64,000 nt of DNA from contig CM066993.1 in assembly GCA_033977485.1 (NCBI GenBank), positions 26,898,001-26,962,000 of the forward strand. Reading direction: 5' to 3'. This document shows, piece after piece, positions 22,932-35,590 of the stretch. Within the stretch, counting starts at the first letter, position 1. Every line of letters begins with the position of its first letter. Both the position numbers and the translations under genes were made by a program. Below the pieces are notes generated by a model. That model worked only from the letters and a program-made list of their open reading frames with translations. It was not told where the DNA came from and did no database searches. The DNA comes from Hydrangea macrophylla. Taxonomy: Eukaryota > Streptophyta > Magnoliopsida > Cornales > Hydrangeaceae.

Positions 22932-25900
22932 TCATAACCATACAGGATTACATCAAAGACCTAGACTATCTAGATGACGATCAAAGACCTTCTGTGGCAA
23001 GGCCTTTGTAAACGGATCAGCAAGATTGTCAGCGGTGGCAATCTTGGTGACAGTCACATCTCCACGTTGAACAATATCTCGGATAAGATGATATTTCCGC
23101 TCTACGTGCTTTCCCTTTCCGTGGTTCCTTGGCTCCTTGGACTGAGCCACTGCCCCACTATTATCACAATAAAGCGTAATAGGTGACAGCGACGCTGGTA
23201 CCACCTCGAGCTCCATAAGGAACTTCTTGAGCCAAACAGCTTCCTTTGCGGCTTCACAAGCAGCCACATACTCAGCTTCTGTAGTTGAGTCTGCAATGCA
23301 TTTCTGCTTAATGCTCCTCCAACTGACAGCACCACCTCCCAAGGTAAAGAGATGACCGGACGTCGACTTTCTCGAATCTTTATCTGACATAAAGTCCGAG
23401 TCAGTGTATCCTACTGGACTTAACTCACTACCACCGTACATAAGCATGTAATCTTTAGTCCTTCTCAAGTACTTAAGAATGTGCTTGACGGCTGTCCAGT
23501 GCTCTGGACCTGGATTCGACTGATATCTGCTAACCATGCCAACGGCAAAGCAAATATCTGGTCTAGTGCATAACATCGCATACATAAGACTTCCCATTGC
23601 TGAAGCATAGGGAACTCCTATCATGCAATTCCTCTCCTCCTGTGTCTTTGGACACTGGTCCTTGGAGAACGCTAAACCATGCCTGAAAGGTAACAATCCT
23701 TTCTTCGAATTATCCATTGAAAACTTAGTTAGCACTTTATCGATATAACCAGCTTGAGACAATCCCATTATCTTTCGCTTGCGATCCCGAAAAAGCTTTA
23801 TCCCAAGAATATAGCTCGCCTCTCCTAGATCCTTCATATCAAAAGTACTAGCTAGCCAAACCTTGACCGTTGACAATGCCGCTACATCATTTCCAATGAG
23901 TAGAATGTCGTCAACGTAAAGCACTAGAAAAGCCACCACTTTTCCTTCACACTTCTTGTATACACAAGATTCATCCAGATTCTGTATGAAACCAAACGAC
24001 TTGACCGCTTGGTCAAATCGGATGTTCCAACTCCTGGATGCCTGCTTAAGCCCATAAATGGACTTTTGCAGCTTGCATACCAAGTTACCTTTCCGACCAG
24101 CTATGAACCCTTCTGGTTATTGCATATAGATGTCTTCCTCAAGATTGCCATTCAAGAATGCAGTCTTGACGTCCATCTGCCAGATCTCATAATCTAGGCA
24201 TGCAGCAATGGATAAGAGTGTTCTGATGGACTTGAGCATGGCTACCGGCGAGAAGGTTTCCTCATAGTCAATGCCCTCCCTCTGAGTATAACCTTTCGCT
24301 ACAAGCCTAGCCTTAAAGGTCTCAACCTTTCCATCAGATGCTCTTAACCTCTTGTAGACCCACTTACAACCAATGGGTTTAATATTGGCTGGAAGTTCTA
24401 CAAGATCCCAGACCTGATTAGAATCCATAGATTCTAATTCAGCCTTCATAGCTTTAACCCAATGTTCTGAATCAACATCAGCCATTGCCTCTTCGTATGT
24501 GGCAGGATCAGATTCAGATTCTATGGAGACAGCTTCAAAAACTTCTCCTAAGAACATGTATCTATCAGGCTGGCTGATAATCCTCCCACTACGACGAGGT
24601 ACCGGTGCGAAAATGGGTGAAGAAGTGGTATTTTCTTGATTTATATCATTATCAACTACGGGTTGGACTGAGGGCTCTCCTTCTATCTCTCTAAGATCTA
24701 TCCTTCCCTTAGGTTTATGGTTCATGATATAATCATCCTCTAAGAAAACAACATTTGTACTAACAAACACTTTCTGTTCTCTTGGATCATAAAAATACCA
24801 TCCATAAGTACCCTTTGGATACCCTACAAAATAACATACTTCTGATATAGAATCCAACTTGCTCATCTTTCCTTTCAGCACATGTGCCGGACACCCCCAT
24901 ATCCGGAGATGTTGCAAAGAAGGCTTGCGCCCAATCCACATCTCCCGTGGTGTCCTGGGAACAGATTTGCTTGGCACTAGATTTAGTATGTATGCAGCAA
25001 TTTCCAAAGCATAACCCTAAAGGAATAATGGCAACTCTGAATAACTCATCATCGACCTAGTCATGTCTAAAAGAGTCCGATTCCTTCTCTCTGCTACACC
25101 GTTCTGCTGAGGCGTACCAGGTGCAGTCAACTGTGATAGAATCCCATTCTGTACGAGGTGATCAATAAACTCATTAGAGAGGTACTCGCCACCTCGATCA
25201 GATCGAATGGCCTTGATATGTGTGCCCAATTGCTTCTCCACTTCAGCCCTAAACTCTTTGAACTTTTCAAAGGCTTCAGACTTGTGCTGCATTAGGTACA
25301 CATATCCATACCTGGAGTGGTCATCAGTAAATGTTATGAAATACTCATAACCACCCCTTGCTCTAATATTTATTGGTCCACACACATCAGTATGAAGTAA
25401 TTCCAACAATGCATTGGTCCTATTGCCCTTTGCGGGAAAAGGCCTTTTGGTCATCTTACCCTCTAAACAAGACTCGTAGACTTCCATTGGTTCTAAAACC
25501 AAATCGCCTAAGATCCCTTCTTTGACTAGTCTGCCAATCCTATTTAGATTGATATGGCCAAGCCTCATGTGCCAAAGCCTTGTTGGATTAGTGGAAGGTC
25601 TCTTTCTTTTAGATGGTACATTAACCACTGAGTTATTAAGTTCCATGCAAGAGTCTTTAGAAATATTGGGAGTAATCACATACAAACCATTTGATTTAAC
25701 ACCTGAACATATAAAAGAACTATTTCTTTTAATCACAACTTCAGTTCCAAAATGAAAAGAATAGCCATTATTCGATAAATTAGAAACTGAAATTAAATTA
25801 CGTCTCATTGAAGGGACGTAAAGTACATCTGATAAAATCAAAATTTTATTGTCTAGAAATTCTAAAACTACGACTCCTATAGCAACCGCAGAAACGGTTG

Positions 25901-26921
25901 CGCTAGAACCTAGAGTAAGTACGATTTCCCCATCACAGCACCTCCTGGTTGATCTGAACCCCTGCAATGAATTACAGATATGGTTAGTCGCACAAGAATC
26001 AATGCACCAAGTGTTTGAAGTATCCGTTATAAAACTTACTTCAATCACATGTGATTCAATCATACCTTGAACTCTTGTAGCTAAGAATTCTGGACAGTTC
26101 CTCTTCCAGTGGCCCTTCTCACCGCATTGGAAACACTTTCCTTTGCCTTGGCCACCCACCTTCCCTTTGCCCTTACCTTTTCCCTTAGATTTTGCAATCT
26201 TAGGGACTGGTCCAACACTTGAACCACCAATGCTAGCTTTCTTCTTCCCTTTCTTTCCTTTCGGCACAGATCGGGAGGAGGAAGCGCTTTTCTCAACGTT
26301 CAAAACGTTGACCCCAGGTTTGATCACCCCTTCCGCTGCCAAAAGAGAACTCATCAATTCGCTCATTAAAAAATTCATTTGATTCATATTATAGTTAAGT
26401 TTAAATTGAGCGAATGAAGGCGACAGCGAATTAAGGATCATATCAACTTGGGTCTGTGCATCGATGTTGGCACCTAGGGTCTCCAGCTCGTTTAAATAAC
26501 CAATCATTTTTAAAACATGTTCCTTGACTGGAGTCCCTTCCGACATCTTTGCACTCATTATCTTTTGCATGGCTACCTATCTGGCAGGCCTGCCATGCTC
26601 CCCAAACATCTTTTTCAGGGATGTGATAATGTCACTGGCAGAATCATTCGAATGGAATTGGTGTTGCAATACACCAGCCATTGAGGCCAGAATATAGCAA
26701 CGAGCCATTCCATTCGACTTCTTCCATTTGTCGAACTCGCGTCTGGCAGCTGCCGAAGCATTTGCCGCGGGTTCTTCGGGGCATGGGGTGGTGAGGACAT
26801 ATATGTGATCCTCCGCAGTTAACACGATGTCAAGGTTACGTTTCCATTCAGTGTAGTTGTTTCCAGTTAACTTGTTTTGAGTGAGTATGGTGGCAAGTGG
26901 ACTAAATGCAGATCCAGACAT
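22932..26921 (-). pseudogene. Copia A3 gag-pol, nearly intact (three internal stops)
   Basis: This is the polyprotein for capsid, protease, integrase, reverse transcriptase and RNase H of a Ty1/copia element, about 1,320 codons in one frame from ATG 26921. UBN2-type gag runs to about 26180. A CCHC knuckle, CFQCGEKGHWKRNC, sits near 26110. The protease active site reads DSCATNHIC (Gly to Cys beside the catalytic Asp). The integrase has TDVCGP, SDRGGEY and [10 protein letters not shown] as its D,D,E blocks, but the first cysteine of the HHCC motif is Tyr (VYESC near 25470). The reverse transcriptase has an intact YVDD (near 23920), and the RNase H follows. The in-frame stops are at 26574-26576 (CAG to TAG), 25014-25016 (TGG to TAG) and 24114-24116 (CAA to TAA), all C:G to T:A changes. 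An extra stop at 22953 ends the protein 7 codons early. Confidence 0.95.
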
Positions 26922-28593
26922 TATGATTACTGAAAATCAAACAAACAAAATAAATATGGATATCAGGATTTGACAGTTTGAAATAAAAGAATCCTTAAAA
27001 CTCTTATTTTTAAAACAAAGTCGTCAGAATATCGAAACAAAAGAATAAAGCCTCCGTGTGGAGGTCAATTTTCTATTTTTCGATTAATCAAGACTTGTCC
27101 GCTATGCAACTCTTGCAAAAACAAGTTATGACTCCCGATCCCTTTTGATCTCTAAGTTTCTGAACAATGCCCCGTGTGGGATCCCTTATCCATAGCTTAG
27201 CTAGTGTGTACCATTAACTAGGATCTAATCACAACCGTCTCAAGTAGCGCCTCCGTGTGGTGGTCACCCTCTAACACGTCTGATTGATCCTATCATAAGA
27301 AGTTCACACCTAGTAACCAATGAGTAATGCACCCTCCGTATGGAATGATCACCCCTGACGAGGTGACACAGAATGCACCATTCATCTTACAGTGAACCGT
27401 TAATGGAAGATCGTGGGTGTAATTAATAAGACCCTCTCCCACTAGTTTTAGTAAAAAGGATTTTGCTTTTTGAGAAAATCTGTTTCTACACACTTCCCAT
27501 AAACATCTAATGTTTACTAATGTGTTGAAAACGGTTTTTGAATTTTATTTTAGAAAACTTGTTTTGCGTGCATGCAATAATGTATTATACGCCAAGCACA
27601 TAAATCAAAAAATTAAAATGAAATATAGGCATTCAAACAATGCATCTATCTCTATAGAACCTCTTTTTGGTTTGATCGCCTCTAGCTCCATCTTCATGGA
27701 TAACGGCTCCTTGCTCCATCTTCATGGATTTTCTAATTCTATTACATTTGTCCTATGCTTCTTTCGAAGTTTACAATTTATCTAGAAATAGAAATAACAA
27801 CAAAATAAAAGGCTAGGGAAACCGGTGCGACTTTCCTTTTCGTAGGATTGAAGTCGCAGCACCCTTTACATATGCCTTACAACCAAACCAAACTTAAATT
27901 ACAACATGCACCAATCTCAAACAATTTAAATACAAATATTCAAATGATTTGGTGCCATGGGAGATAGCGACTAATCTAGCTGCAAAAGGGTCAGTCGTAC
28001 ACGCATCCATACATACATAACAAATATATGTAACTGTTGAAACATTTAATTGATTCACACAGTATATAAACTCTTTACATACTGAATTAGAACTTAAAAC
28101 AGCATCTTACTTCTCTGTCACAGTTCGATCGATCGAAGACCGTTCGATCGCTCGAACCTTCGATCGATTGAACACTGTTCAATCGCTTGAACATTCTGTT
28201 TCACAGAATGATTTGAAAATTTTACAGAATATTTTAAAATTAAAGTTTTTAATTTCAAAACACTTTAAAACTGTGAGACAGAGAACCTGACAAAGAATCT
28301 ATCTCGATCGATCTAACTTCATTCGATCGATCGAATACCAGAAGGTTTCGATCGATTGAAGACTGTTCGATCGCTCGAGTACAGAGGATGTTCGATCGAT
28401 CGAAACATGTTCGATCGATCGAACCCGCCTTGCTTCCCATGCAATCACAGATTTGTATTCTGCTGCGATAACACTGCAGAAACAGATCTGTGACAATGCC
28501 GTTTCGAAAACAGTTCTAAAATCAACATGCAAATCAATATAGTGTTCCAAAAACGCATCTATAGATCCAAACGAGCGTGGCTCTGATACCAAT
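26922..28593 (-). other. 5' leader and primer binding site of copia A3
   Basis: 1.67 kb noncoding leader. The PBS (minus-strand TGGTATCAGAGCC) is at 28579-28591, 2 nt from the LTR. CTCCGTGTGG-type repeats start near 27051, 27170, 27249 and 27330. A second TTCGATCGATCGAA array lies at about 28124-28422. I see no convincing upstream ORF. Confidence 0.88.
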
Positions 28594-30093
28594 TGTTGGA
28601 AAAACCGGTTTAAGTTCTAAATTTAAACGCGCAGCGGAAAAAATCAAGTTATAAAACTTAATTGGCATGCCCGGATCTACTACCCATCAACTCTATAGAT
28701 GCGCACAAGAGGGGACAAGAATTATACCTTACAGTCTTGAACCCAGTTCTGAAATCTCTGACTTCCAGCAGCCTCCACTAGATGGTCTTCACTCTTATGA
28801 CTCCTATGGATGCTCGCAGGAAGGGCTAGGGTTGGTGGGAACCCTAATGGAGAGGATACAGAAGGTTTTGGGGCTCCAAAACAGTTTCTGCAGCTTCTGA
28901 CGTTCAAAAACGACGAACAACTTTTCCAGAATGCAGCTGCCCTATTTATAGATTCCCAGAACCGACTTAGCTCTCGAGCGATCAAAGTGGTTTCGATCGA
29001 TCGAACATTCGATCGATCGAACCATCTTCAATCGATCGAACCTGTCTAGACTTCAATCGATCGAGACAACTTCGATCGATCGAACCTGTCTTGACATCAT
29101 CCTCATTTGCCTTTCCAAGCATCCTAGCGGAGCTAAGAGTGGGACCTCCTAGGCTCTTTATTGTTGGCTCAGATCAGTTGATTAATTCCCATGACCAAAC
29201 TCTTTGATCAGCAAATTAATCGACTGATCAGTTAACGTTTACTCCACTATAAAACGATAACTGAACTCCAATGCAAAAGAACATATCCGAAGCGATAACT
29301 AGACTTGTATGTTGTACTAATGTCCCTCTACCGTCAGCATTCGTAATCATATTCAGATAGTCGGATAAACAGTTACTGTCAACCTGAATCATGATTACTT
29401 CTTATAATCCTTGAGTCTCATTCACCTCTCATGATTACCAAACATGTTGATAACTCTTATCAACAAGACTGTAGTACTCAGTAATCGACTTGGTGACATT
29501 CTCAAGGGAATGCTTACTCTGAAACAGAGGGTAAATTCTGTCTTGACAATATATGTTCACAACCCTATGAATATGATATACCCAAGATACCCAGGTGTTG
29601 ATCTTCTATAGACCTCACTGATTGGTAAGTCAAAGCAGTCATATCCACAGTCTGTGTTCATAATCGTCTCAAGATTGAGAACACGTACCTTACACAAGTT
29701 ATGAGTTCCTATCGACTGATCGACAGCCTTGAGCGTCAATAGGAAACTCAGGTCCGTCAATGCACTATAAGCACTAGCATACTAACCAAGAGTCACACTC
29801 TAGTGATTGAGATTTATCACTCCATCCAATGGTAGTTAATGATGCTACAGTGTATACCTGATGAGATATCCAGTCTCATCATCCACTATGATAAACTTTA
29901 AGTATCAAAGAATAGTAATTCGTATCTCATTGTATGTATCTCATACACACACGAAATACTTACTATGATACTTATGGATTAAACAATCATCTCATGAAAG
30001 AAACATACATCATAAAATGTAAAGCTGATATCCATATATTAAAATGTCAATGTCTCCTATATAAAGTAATGGTTTGAGGGCACAAACCCAACA
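28594..30093 (-). repeat. 5' LTR of copia A3
   Basis: 1500 bp, nearly identical to 21414-22916. Palindrome cluster at about 28976-29090, TATA box nearby (plus CTATTTATAG, about 28942-28951). Followed by the target duplication ATTTT. Confidence 0.95.
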
Positions 30094-30098
30094 ATTTT

Positions 30099-30744
30099 AT
30101 GTTAGAGATTTGTATGACCGGAAGGGATTATGTGAGGTGATGATGATGCTCGCTTGATGCAAGACATGTAACCTCTTAATCACCATTTTTAGCATTTCGT
30201 CCTCATGTCCCATGATATTTGGGAACATGCCAAATCTTGATTATAAGATTACATTTCATATATCTTGTTAGTTAAGCATCATCGACCTTGTATGTATCCG
30301 AATTCATGAAGAGTACGGTAAATAATCCAATCATATGATCCATCTATTTGAGAATTTTTAAATTTGCATTAGGAAGCAAACAAAATTTTGATAAACCATC
30401 AATCGTTATCCTAAAAAGTTTTCAGAAAAATCTTCAAAACTCATTTTTTTTTATCAAGCAAAGCCCTAAATGGCTTTTGTTAAGGTAAATTTTTACATGC
30501 TCGTCTTTAAAGGAAAGATCCAAAATTCTTGGGGGATTGTTTTGAAACAAATACATACTTTTTTAAAAATGAATTTAAAAGCAAAACGTCAACCCGATCA
30601 TCTTTTTGTTGAAAAATCACTATCTTCATCATTTTCAAAGAAAAATTAGAATCTTGAGGGTTAAAATGGATCTCATTAGCCAAGGAATACTTTTCAAATT
30701 AATTTAAAAAATAAATAATTTTAAAGAGTAACGAGGATCACAAT
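30099..30744 (+). other. Tat element T leader, second piece
   Basis: AT-rich noncoding sequence between the insertions of A3 and C. No ORF of substance. Its assignment to T rests on position only, between T's PBS and T's gag. Confidence 0.5.
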
Positions 30745-32091
30745 TGTTAGCCTTAAGGTATATTAAGACATATTTAATTATGTTTTGATGATGTCAAATA
30801 TGCTATGATAATTACATGATTCATATTGATTCATTCTTTGTAATTATCATAGTCATTTTTATGCTCATATATAATCTCATGTATTAATATTGTATCAATG
30901 TTTTAGCATCTTTGTGTGCATGAGATTTAATTGATGTAGATCAAGATTTCAAGGAGCTCAACAAGGATCAAGCTTGAAGACTTGAAGATATTTCATCCTT
31001 TGTTGAAGTCTAGGACCATCATTGTAAGGCATCTTGATCTCACACTCATAGGGGCTCAAACAAACTCTAAAAGTTAAAGTTTTGGAAATAAATGTTAAGT
31101 GGGTCATCTTTAAAGCAATTCCCCAACCAATTGGAAAATAATTAAGTGTTGAATCTTATATGGTTGGAAAGGTATTTGAATCTAGTTTCCAAAACATCAA
31201 ACGGATCGCAAATCTGATTTTTGCAGAGGGAGTTATGGCCATTTTAGTGGAGATGTGTCTGGCTGTCAAACAGGGAGGGGCAGTCGACTGAGGGCCCGAT
31301 GCAGTCGACTGAAGTGAGTAGAATTCAAGCAGAACCCTCTGTAAACACATCTCAGTCGACTGCTTCAAGGCCCAGTTGACTGCTTCAAGGTCCAGTCGAC
31401 TGAAGCGACCTGGAAGGCAATAACGACTAGTTTTTAGAGGGGTTTTTAATTACCAAGCTTGCCACTAACGGCTATAATCTTCCAAGGCCTATAAGTACAT
31501 GTTTTTCCAAGCTATTTTTTGTTGACATTTTGATTGGAAAACATAGTATTGATCATACATCTCTTTGATCTTTAAACATTATCATTTGAGCCCTAGTTGT
31601 GTGAGTTTATCAATTTGCTCAAAATCTTTCATTTGTATTTCTTGAGAGAGCAAAATTGTAGTGAGCTTTATTTGTATTGTCCACTCTATATAGAGAGTTT
31701 TAATTTGTATTCAAATCAATTTATAAGGGTTGAGGGTTAGTAACCCTTGTGTGCAAAGAAGAGGTGTTCTTCTTTGGGAGAGATTGAAGGCTCTTGTAAC
31801 AGTTTGGTGCACACCCGTAAGTGCTCCGGGAACGGTTTGGTCTACTCTCGTGAAGTAGATCGGAGTAAAGGAATCCTCAAGAGGTGTTCTTGAGGGGTGG
31901 ACGTAGGCCGCGGGGTGCGATTGCCGAACTACTTGAAAAATTGGTTTGCAAGTATCTCTTCCCTTATCTCTTTACATAATTGCTTGTGATTGTGTTTAAT
32001 TTGCTTTTGAGTTTTTAAAAGGTTAATATTTCGCTAAAACCTTATTCACCCCCCCCCCCCCCCCTCTAAGGTTTCCATATTTGGGCCAACA
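30745..32091 (+). repeat. 5' LTR of element C
   Basis: 1347 bp. It contains five CAGTCGACTG-type palindromes (31281-31402) about 90 bp upstream of a TATA-like CTATAAGTA (31489-31497). A run of 16 C at 32049-32064 corresponds to only five C in the 3' LTR. Confidence 0.95.
31281..31402. promoter_or_regulatory. CAGTCGACTG palindrome array upstream of element C TATA box
   Basis: Copies start at 31281, 31302, 31353, 31373 (one mismatch, CAGTTGACTG) and 31393. The linkers partly repeat (TGCTTCAAGG-type). An equivalent array is in the 3' LTR (about 34775-34898). A role in transcription or protein binding is inferred only from position. Confidence 0.6.
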
Positions 32092-32093
32092 AT

Positions 32094-32106
32094 TGGTATC
32101 AGAGCC
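32094..32106 (+). promoter_or_regulatory. Primer binding site of element C
   Basis: TGGTATCAGAGCC, complementary to initiator tRNA-Met, 2 nt after the LTR end. Confidence 0.93.
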
Positions 32107-32155
32107 TCGACTCTTCTTTTTCAAAAGATTTTTGAAAATCTAGAGATAAGATCCA

Positions 32156-33076
32156 ATGGAAACCGACTCTTCTTGCATTTATTATTGTGAGGGTCAATCA
32201 AAATTAAGACCACCATGTTTTAATGGCTCAAAATATGCCTATTGGAAAAATAGAATGAGAATCTATATGATTTCTCAAGATTTTGATTTATGGCAAATCG
32301 TGGTCAACGGGCCTCATCTACCTACAAAAATTGAAAATGGTTTTTCTATTCCAAAGATGGTAGATGAATATAATAATGCCGATAAGAAACTCATAAAAAT
32401 AAATGCTATGGCAATGAATTTATTATATTGTGGTTTAGACCCAAATGAGTACAATAGAATTTCATCTTGCGAATCCGCAAAAGAAATTTGGGATAAACTT
32501 GAAAATGTTCATGAGGGAACAAGCCAAGTTAAAAAGTCTAAAATCAATTTGCTTGTTCAAACTTATGAAATGTTTAAAATGTTGCCATATGAATCTATTG
32601 GAGATATGTTTTCTCGTTTTACCATTCTTATTAATAACTTGAAAAACCTTGGTAAAGTTTATACTAATGAAGAAATGATTGAGAAAGTGCTTAGGTCTTT
32701 ACCAAAGGATTGGCAACCAAAGGTCACGACGGTTCGTGAAGCAAAGGAGCTTTCAACACTCTCCTTGGAACAACTCATGGGTTCTCTCAAAACTCATGAA
32801 ATGGAATTGGCCGTCTTCGGAAGTGAAGACAAGAAATTGGAAGTGAAAGAGGCCAAAAGGGGAGACATGGCTTTAAAATCCTCAAGCTCAAAGAAAAAGA
32901 GGAAAGATGTTGAGAGTGATGAGGTTGACGAAATGACAAAGATCACCCGAAAATTTGTAAAGTTTCTAAAGAAAGAAAAATCGGGAAAGAAGTCACCCAA
33001 GGAAGAAAAACACAAAAAGAAGACAATCAAGGCCACTAATAGTAGTTCCGAGAGCGAATCATCGGACGACGACTAA
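32156..33076 (+). CDS. Gag-like capsid protein of element C (306 aa)
   Basis: An intact ORF from the first ATG after the PBS. Residues 1-70 match the N-terminal region of plant copia gag, with FNGSKYAYWKNRM as the conserved N-terminal block. Residues 90-230 fit the UBN2/retrotransposon gag domain, including AKEIWDKLENVHEG and a VLRSLPKDWQPKVT block. The last 80 residues are rich in Lys, Glu and Ser and end in an acidic Ser/Asp tail. No CCHC zinc knuckle is reached. After the TAA, the same frame continues with gag-like codons to a second TAA near 33177, so the stop probably truncated a longer gag. It would form the capsid, packaging the element's own RNA while enzymes come from elsewhere. It is the longest intact ORF in the window that I judge real. 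Confidence 0.88.
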   Translation: METDSSCIYYCEGQSKLRPPCFNGSKYAYWKNRMRIYMISQDFDLWQIVVNGPHLPTKIENGFSIPKMVDEYNNADKKLIKINAMAMNLLYCGLDPNEYNRISSCESAKEIWDKLENVHEGTSQVKKSKINLLVQTYEMFKMLPYESIGDMFSRFTILINNLKNLGKVYTNEEMIEKVLRSLPKDWQPKVTTVREAKELSTLSLEQLMGSLKTHEMELAVFGSEDKKLEVKEAKRGDMALKSSSSKKKRKDVESDEVDEMTKITRKFVKFLKKEKSGKKSPKEEKHKKKTIKATNSSSESESSDDD

Positions 33077-34234
33077 AATGGTGAAGAGATTGTCAATCTT
33101 TGCCTCATGACATTGGAAAGGGCCTCTCCTACCACCTCGGCAAATGGAGCATCCAAGAAATGCTTGGACAAAGGTTAAGTATTGATTTGGTAATGGTAGG
33201 TTAGTAGTTAATTTTGTTTTGATTTGTTTTCATCATCCTACTTAAATTTTTTTTTGATTGATTTCATATCATACTCTTATTTGTTTCAAATCACTTTGAT
33301 TTTGTTTAGATATGCATACTTGATTTTTTATGCATAAATCTTGTTTCATCCACTTGTGATTTGGATACGTCTTTACATAAATCATCATGCTCTTGATATT
33401 GCATATTTGAAAAATGATGATATGCTTTTGTTTGATTAGACAAAGTTTTAATAATGGTTAGACAAAATGATGTTTTGTGAATCATTCAAATTTTTGCTGC
33501 TGAACTGTCATTTTTATGGACTACTGAACAAAGCAGTCGACTGGTACCCCCAACACAGTCGACTGTTTTAGGTGTGAGGCTTTGAACTTTTTGATTCTGC
33601 ATTGTTAAGTCGACTGAGGAGTCGACTGATCGAATGCATAGTCGACTGATGTAATTTTTTTTTTGTTTTCGTCGACTGAGGCTTATTTAAATTTTATTTC
33701 AAAAATTCTCTCTGGTTCAGTTGACTGACAAGTCGATCCAGTCGACCATTTTTGATAATTTTTAACTCTCTGCCTAGGGACGTCGACTAAAGAAGTTCTC
33801 CAGTCGACAGATCCGAATGAATTTTTGTTTATCTTATATTTTGAGTTCTCCAACTTTATTATTGGTATCTTTTGGGAGAATATGCTCTCTATTCATATAT
33901 TTTGGTATCTTTTATCATTGCACATGCTTAGGGGGAGCACTTTCATGTATTCATTTTCTCACATGTGGTTATATTTATTTATTTTTGGTATCATTTTGGC
34001 CTTTTGATTTGTATGCCTATTGTAAGGGGGAGCTTTGTGTTTTATCCCCAAATCTTTTTGATAATGTCAAAGGGGGAGAAATATGAGAAGTATTGGGGAG
34101 AAGTATTTGGGTAGTTATCATTCATGTTCCTTAACATATGATATCCATTATGAATGATAATATGAAAATGACCAAATGTGCTTATATTGGCATATCCTTC
34201 ATTGGTTGTTTGCCATCATCAAAAAGGGGGAGAT
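33077..34234 (+). other. Element C 3' internal noncoding region with palindrome array and polypurine tract
   Basis: No pol sequence is recognisable. Eight or more GTCGAC-centred motifs (many CAGTCGACTG or close variants) lie at 33534-33810. Three GGGGGAG tracts follow (near 33930, 34026 and 34070), before the polypurine tract at 34221-34234. ORFs such as 33817-34086 have no recognisable domain and look fortuitous. Confidence 0.75.
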
Positions 34235-35585
34235 TGTTAGCCTTAAGGTATATTAAGACATATTTAATTATGTTTTGATGATGTCAAATATGCTATGATA
34301 ATTACATGATTCGTATTAATTCATTCTTTGTTATTATCATAGTCATTTTTATGCTCATATATAATCTCATGTATTAATATTGTATCAATGTTTTAACATC
34401 TTTGTGTGCATGAGATTTAATTGATGTAGCTCAAGATTACAAGGAGCTCAATAAGGATCAAGCTTGAAGACTTGAAGATATTTCATCCTTTGTTGAAGTC
34501 TAGGACCATCATTGTAAGGCATCTTGATCTCACACTCATAGGGGCTCAAACAAACTCTAAAAGTTAAAGTTTTGGAAATAAATTTTAAGTAGGTCATCTT
34601 TAAAGCAATGCCCCAACCAATTGGAAAATAATTAAGTGTTGAATCTTATATGGTTGGAAAGGTATTTGAATCTAGTTTCCAAAACATCAAACGGATCGCA
34701 AATCTGATTTTTGTAGAGGGAGGAGTTATGGCCATTTTAGTGGAGATGTGTCTGGCTGTCAAATAGGGAGGGGCAATCGACTAAAGGCCCGATGCAGTCG
34801 ACTGAAGTGAGCAGAATTTAAGCAGAACCCTCTGTAAACACATCTCAGTCGACTGCTTCAAGTCCCAGTCGACTGCTTCAAGGTCCAGTCGACTGAAGCG
34901 ACCTGGAAGGCAATAATGGCTAGTTTTTAGAGGGGTTTTTAATTACCAAACTTGCCACTAACGGCTATAATCTTCCAAGGCCTATAAATACATGTTTTTC
35001 CAAGCTATTTGTTGTTGAGATTTTGATTGGAAAACATAGTATTGATCATACATCTCTTTGATCTTTAAACATTATCATTTGAGCCCTAGTTGTGTGAGTT
35101 TATCAATTTGCTCAAAATCTTTCATTTGTATTTCTTGAGAGAGCAAAATTGTAGTGAGCTTTATTTGTATTATCTACTCTATATAGAGAGTTTTAATTTG
35201 TAGTCAAATCAATTTGTAAAGGTTGAGGGTTAGTAACCCTTGTGTACAAAGAAGAGGTGTTCTTCTTTGAGAGAGATTGAAGGCTCTTGTAACGGTTTGG
35301 TGCACACCCGTAAGTGATCCGAGAACGGTTTGGTCTACACCCGTGAAATAGATCGAAGTAAAGGAATCCTCAAGAGGTGTTCTTGAGGGGTGGTCGTAGG
35401 CTGCGGTGTGCGATTGCCGAACCACTTGAAAAATTGGTTTGCAAGTATCTCTTCCCTTATCTCTTCCCTTATCTGTTTACATAATTGCTTGTGATTGTGT
35501 TTAATTTGCTATTGAGTTTTTAAAAGGTTAATATTCCGCTAAAACCTTGTTCACCCCCTCTAAGGTTTCCATATTTGGGCCAACA
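34235..35585 (+). repeat. 3' LTR of element C
   Basis: 1351 bp, closely similar to 30745-32091. TATA-like CTATAAATA near 34982. The terminal C run is five bases here. Followed by target duplication ACAAT. Confidence 0.95.
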
Positions 35586-35590
35586 ACAAT

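Larger units (their letters stand above)
21414..30093 (-). mobile_element. Copia element A3, complete and least decayed copy
   Basis: 8680 bp, minus strand, TGTTGG...CCAACA termini, target duplication ATTTT (21409-21413 / 30094-30098). The LTRs (1503 and 1500 bp) look nearly identical by eye over their whole length; one visible difference is a 3-nt indel near 21996. This implies a recent insertion relative to A2 and A4. The gag-pol frame is continuous apart from three stop codons. PBS, leader and polypurine tract (AACTCCCACTTGC in plus reading, 22917-22929) are all present. Confidence 0.96.
30745..35585 (+). mobile_element. Element C: non-autonomous gag-only copia retrotransposon
   Basis: 4841 bp, LTRs TGTTAGCC...GCCAACA (30745-32091 and 34235-35585), target duplication ACAAT (30740-30744 / 35586-35590), PBS TGGTATCAGAGCC at 32094 and polypurine tract AAAAAGGGGGAGAT at 34221-34234. 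The 2.1-kb internal region encodes a single gag ORF and no pol. This matches the known concept of gag-bearing, pol-lacking terminal-repeat retrotransposons (TR-GAG). It probably used pol from a related copia element. Confidence 0.95.

Noticed and set aside
22974..23186. Plus-strand ORFs opposite the copia A pol genes (also 4661-4873, 25522-25755, 26143-26382)
   Set aside because: They are shadows of the minus-strand polyprotein; the same shadows recur in each copy.
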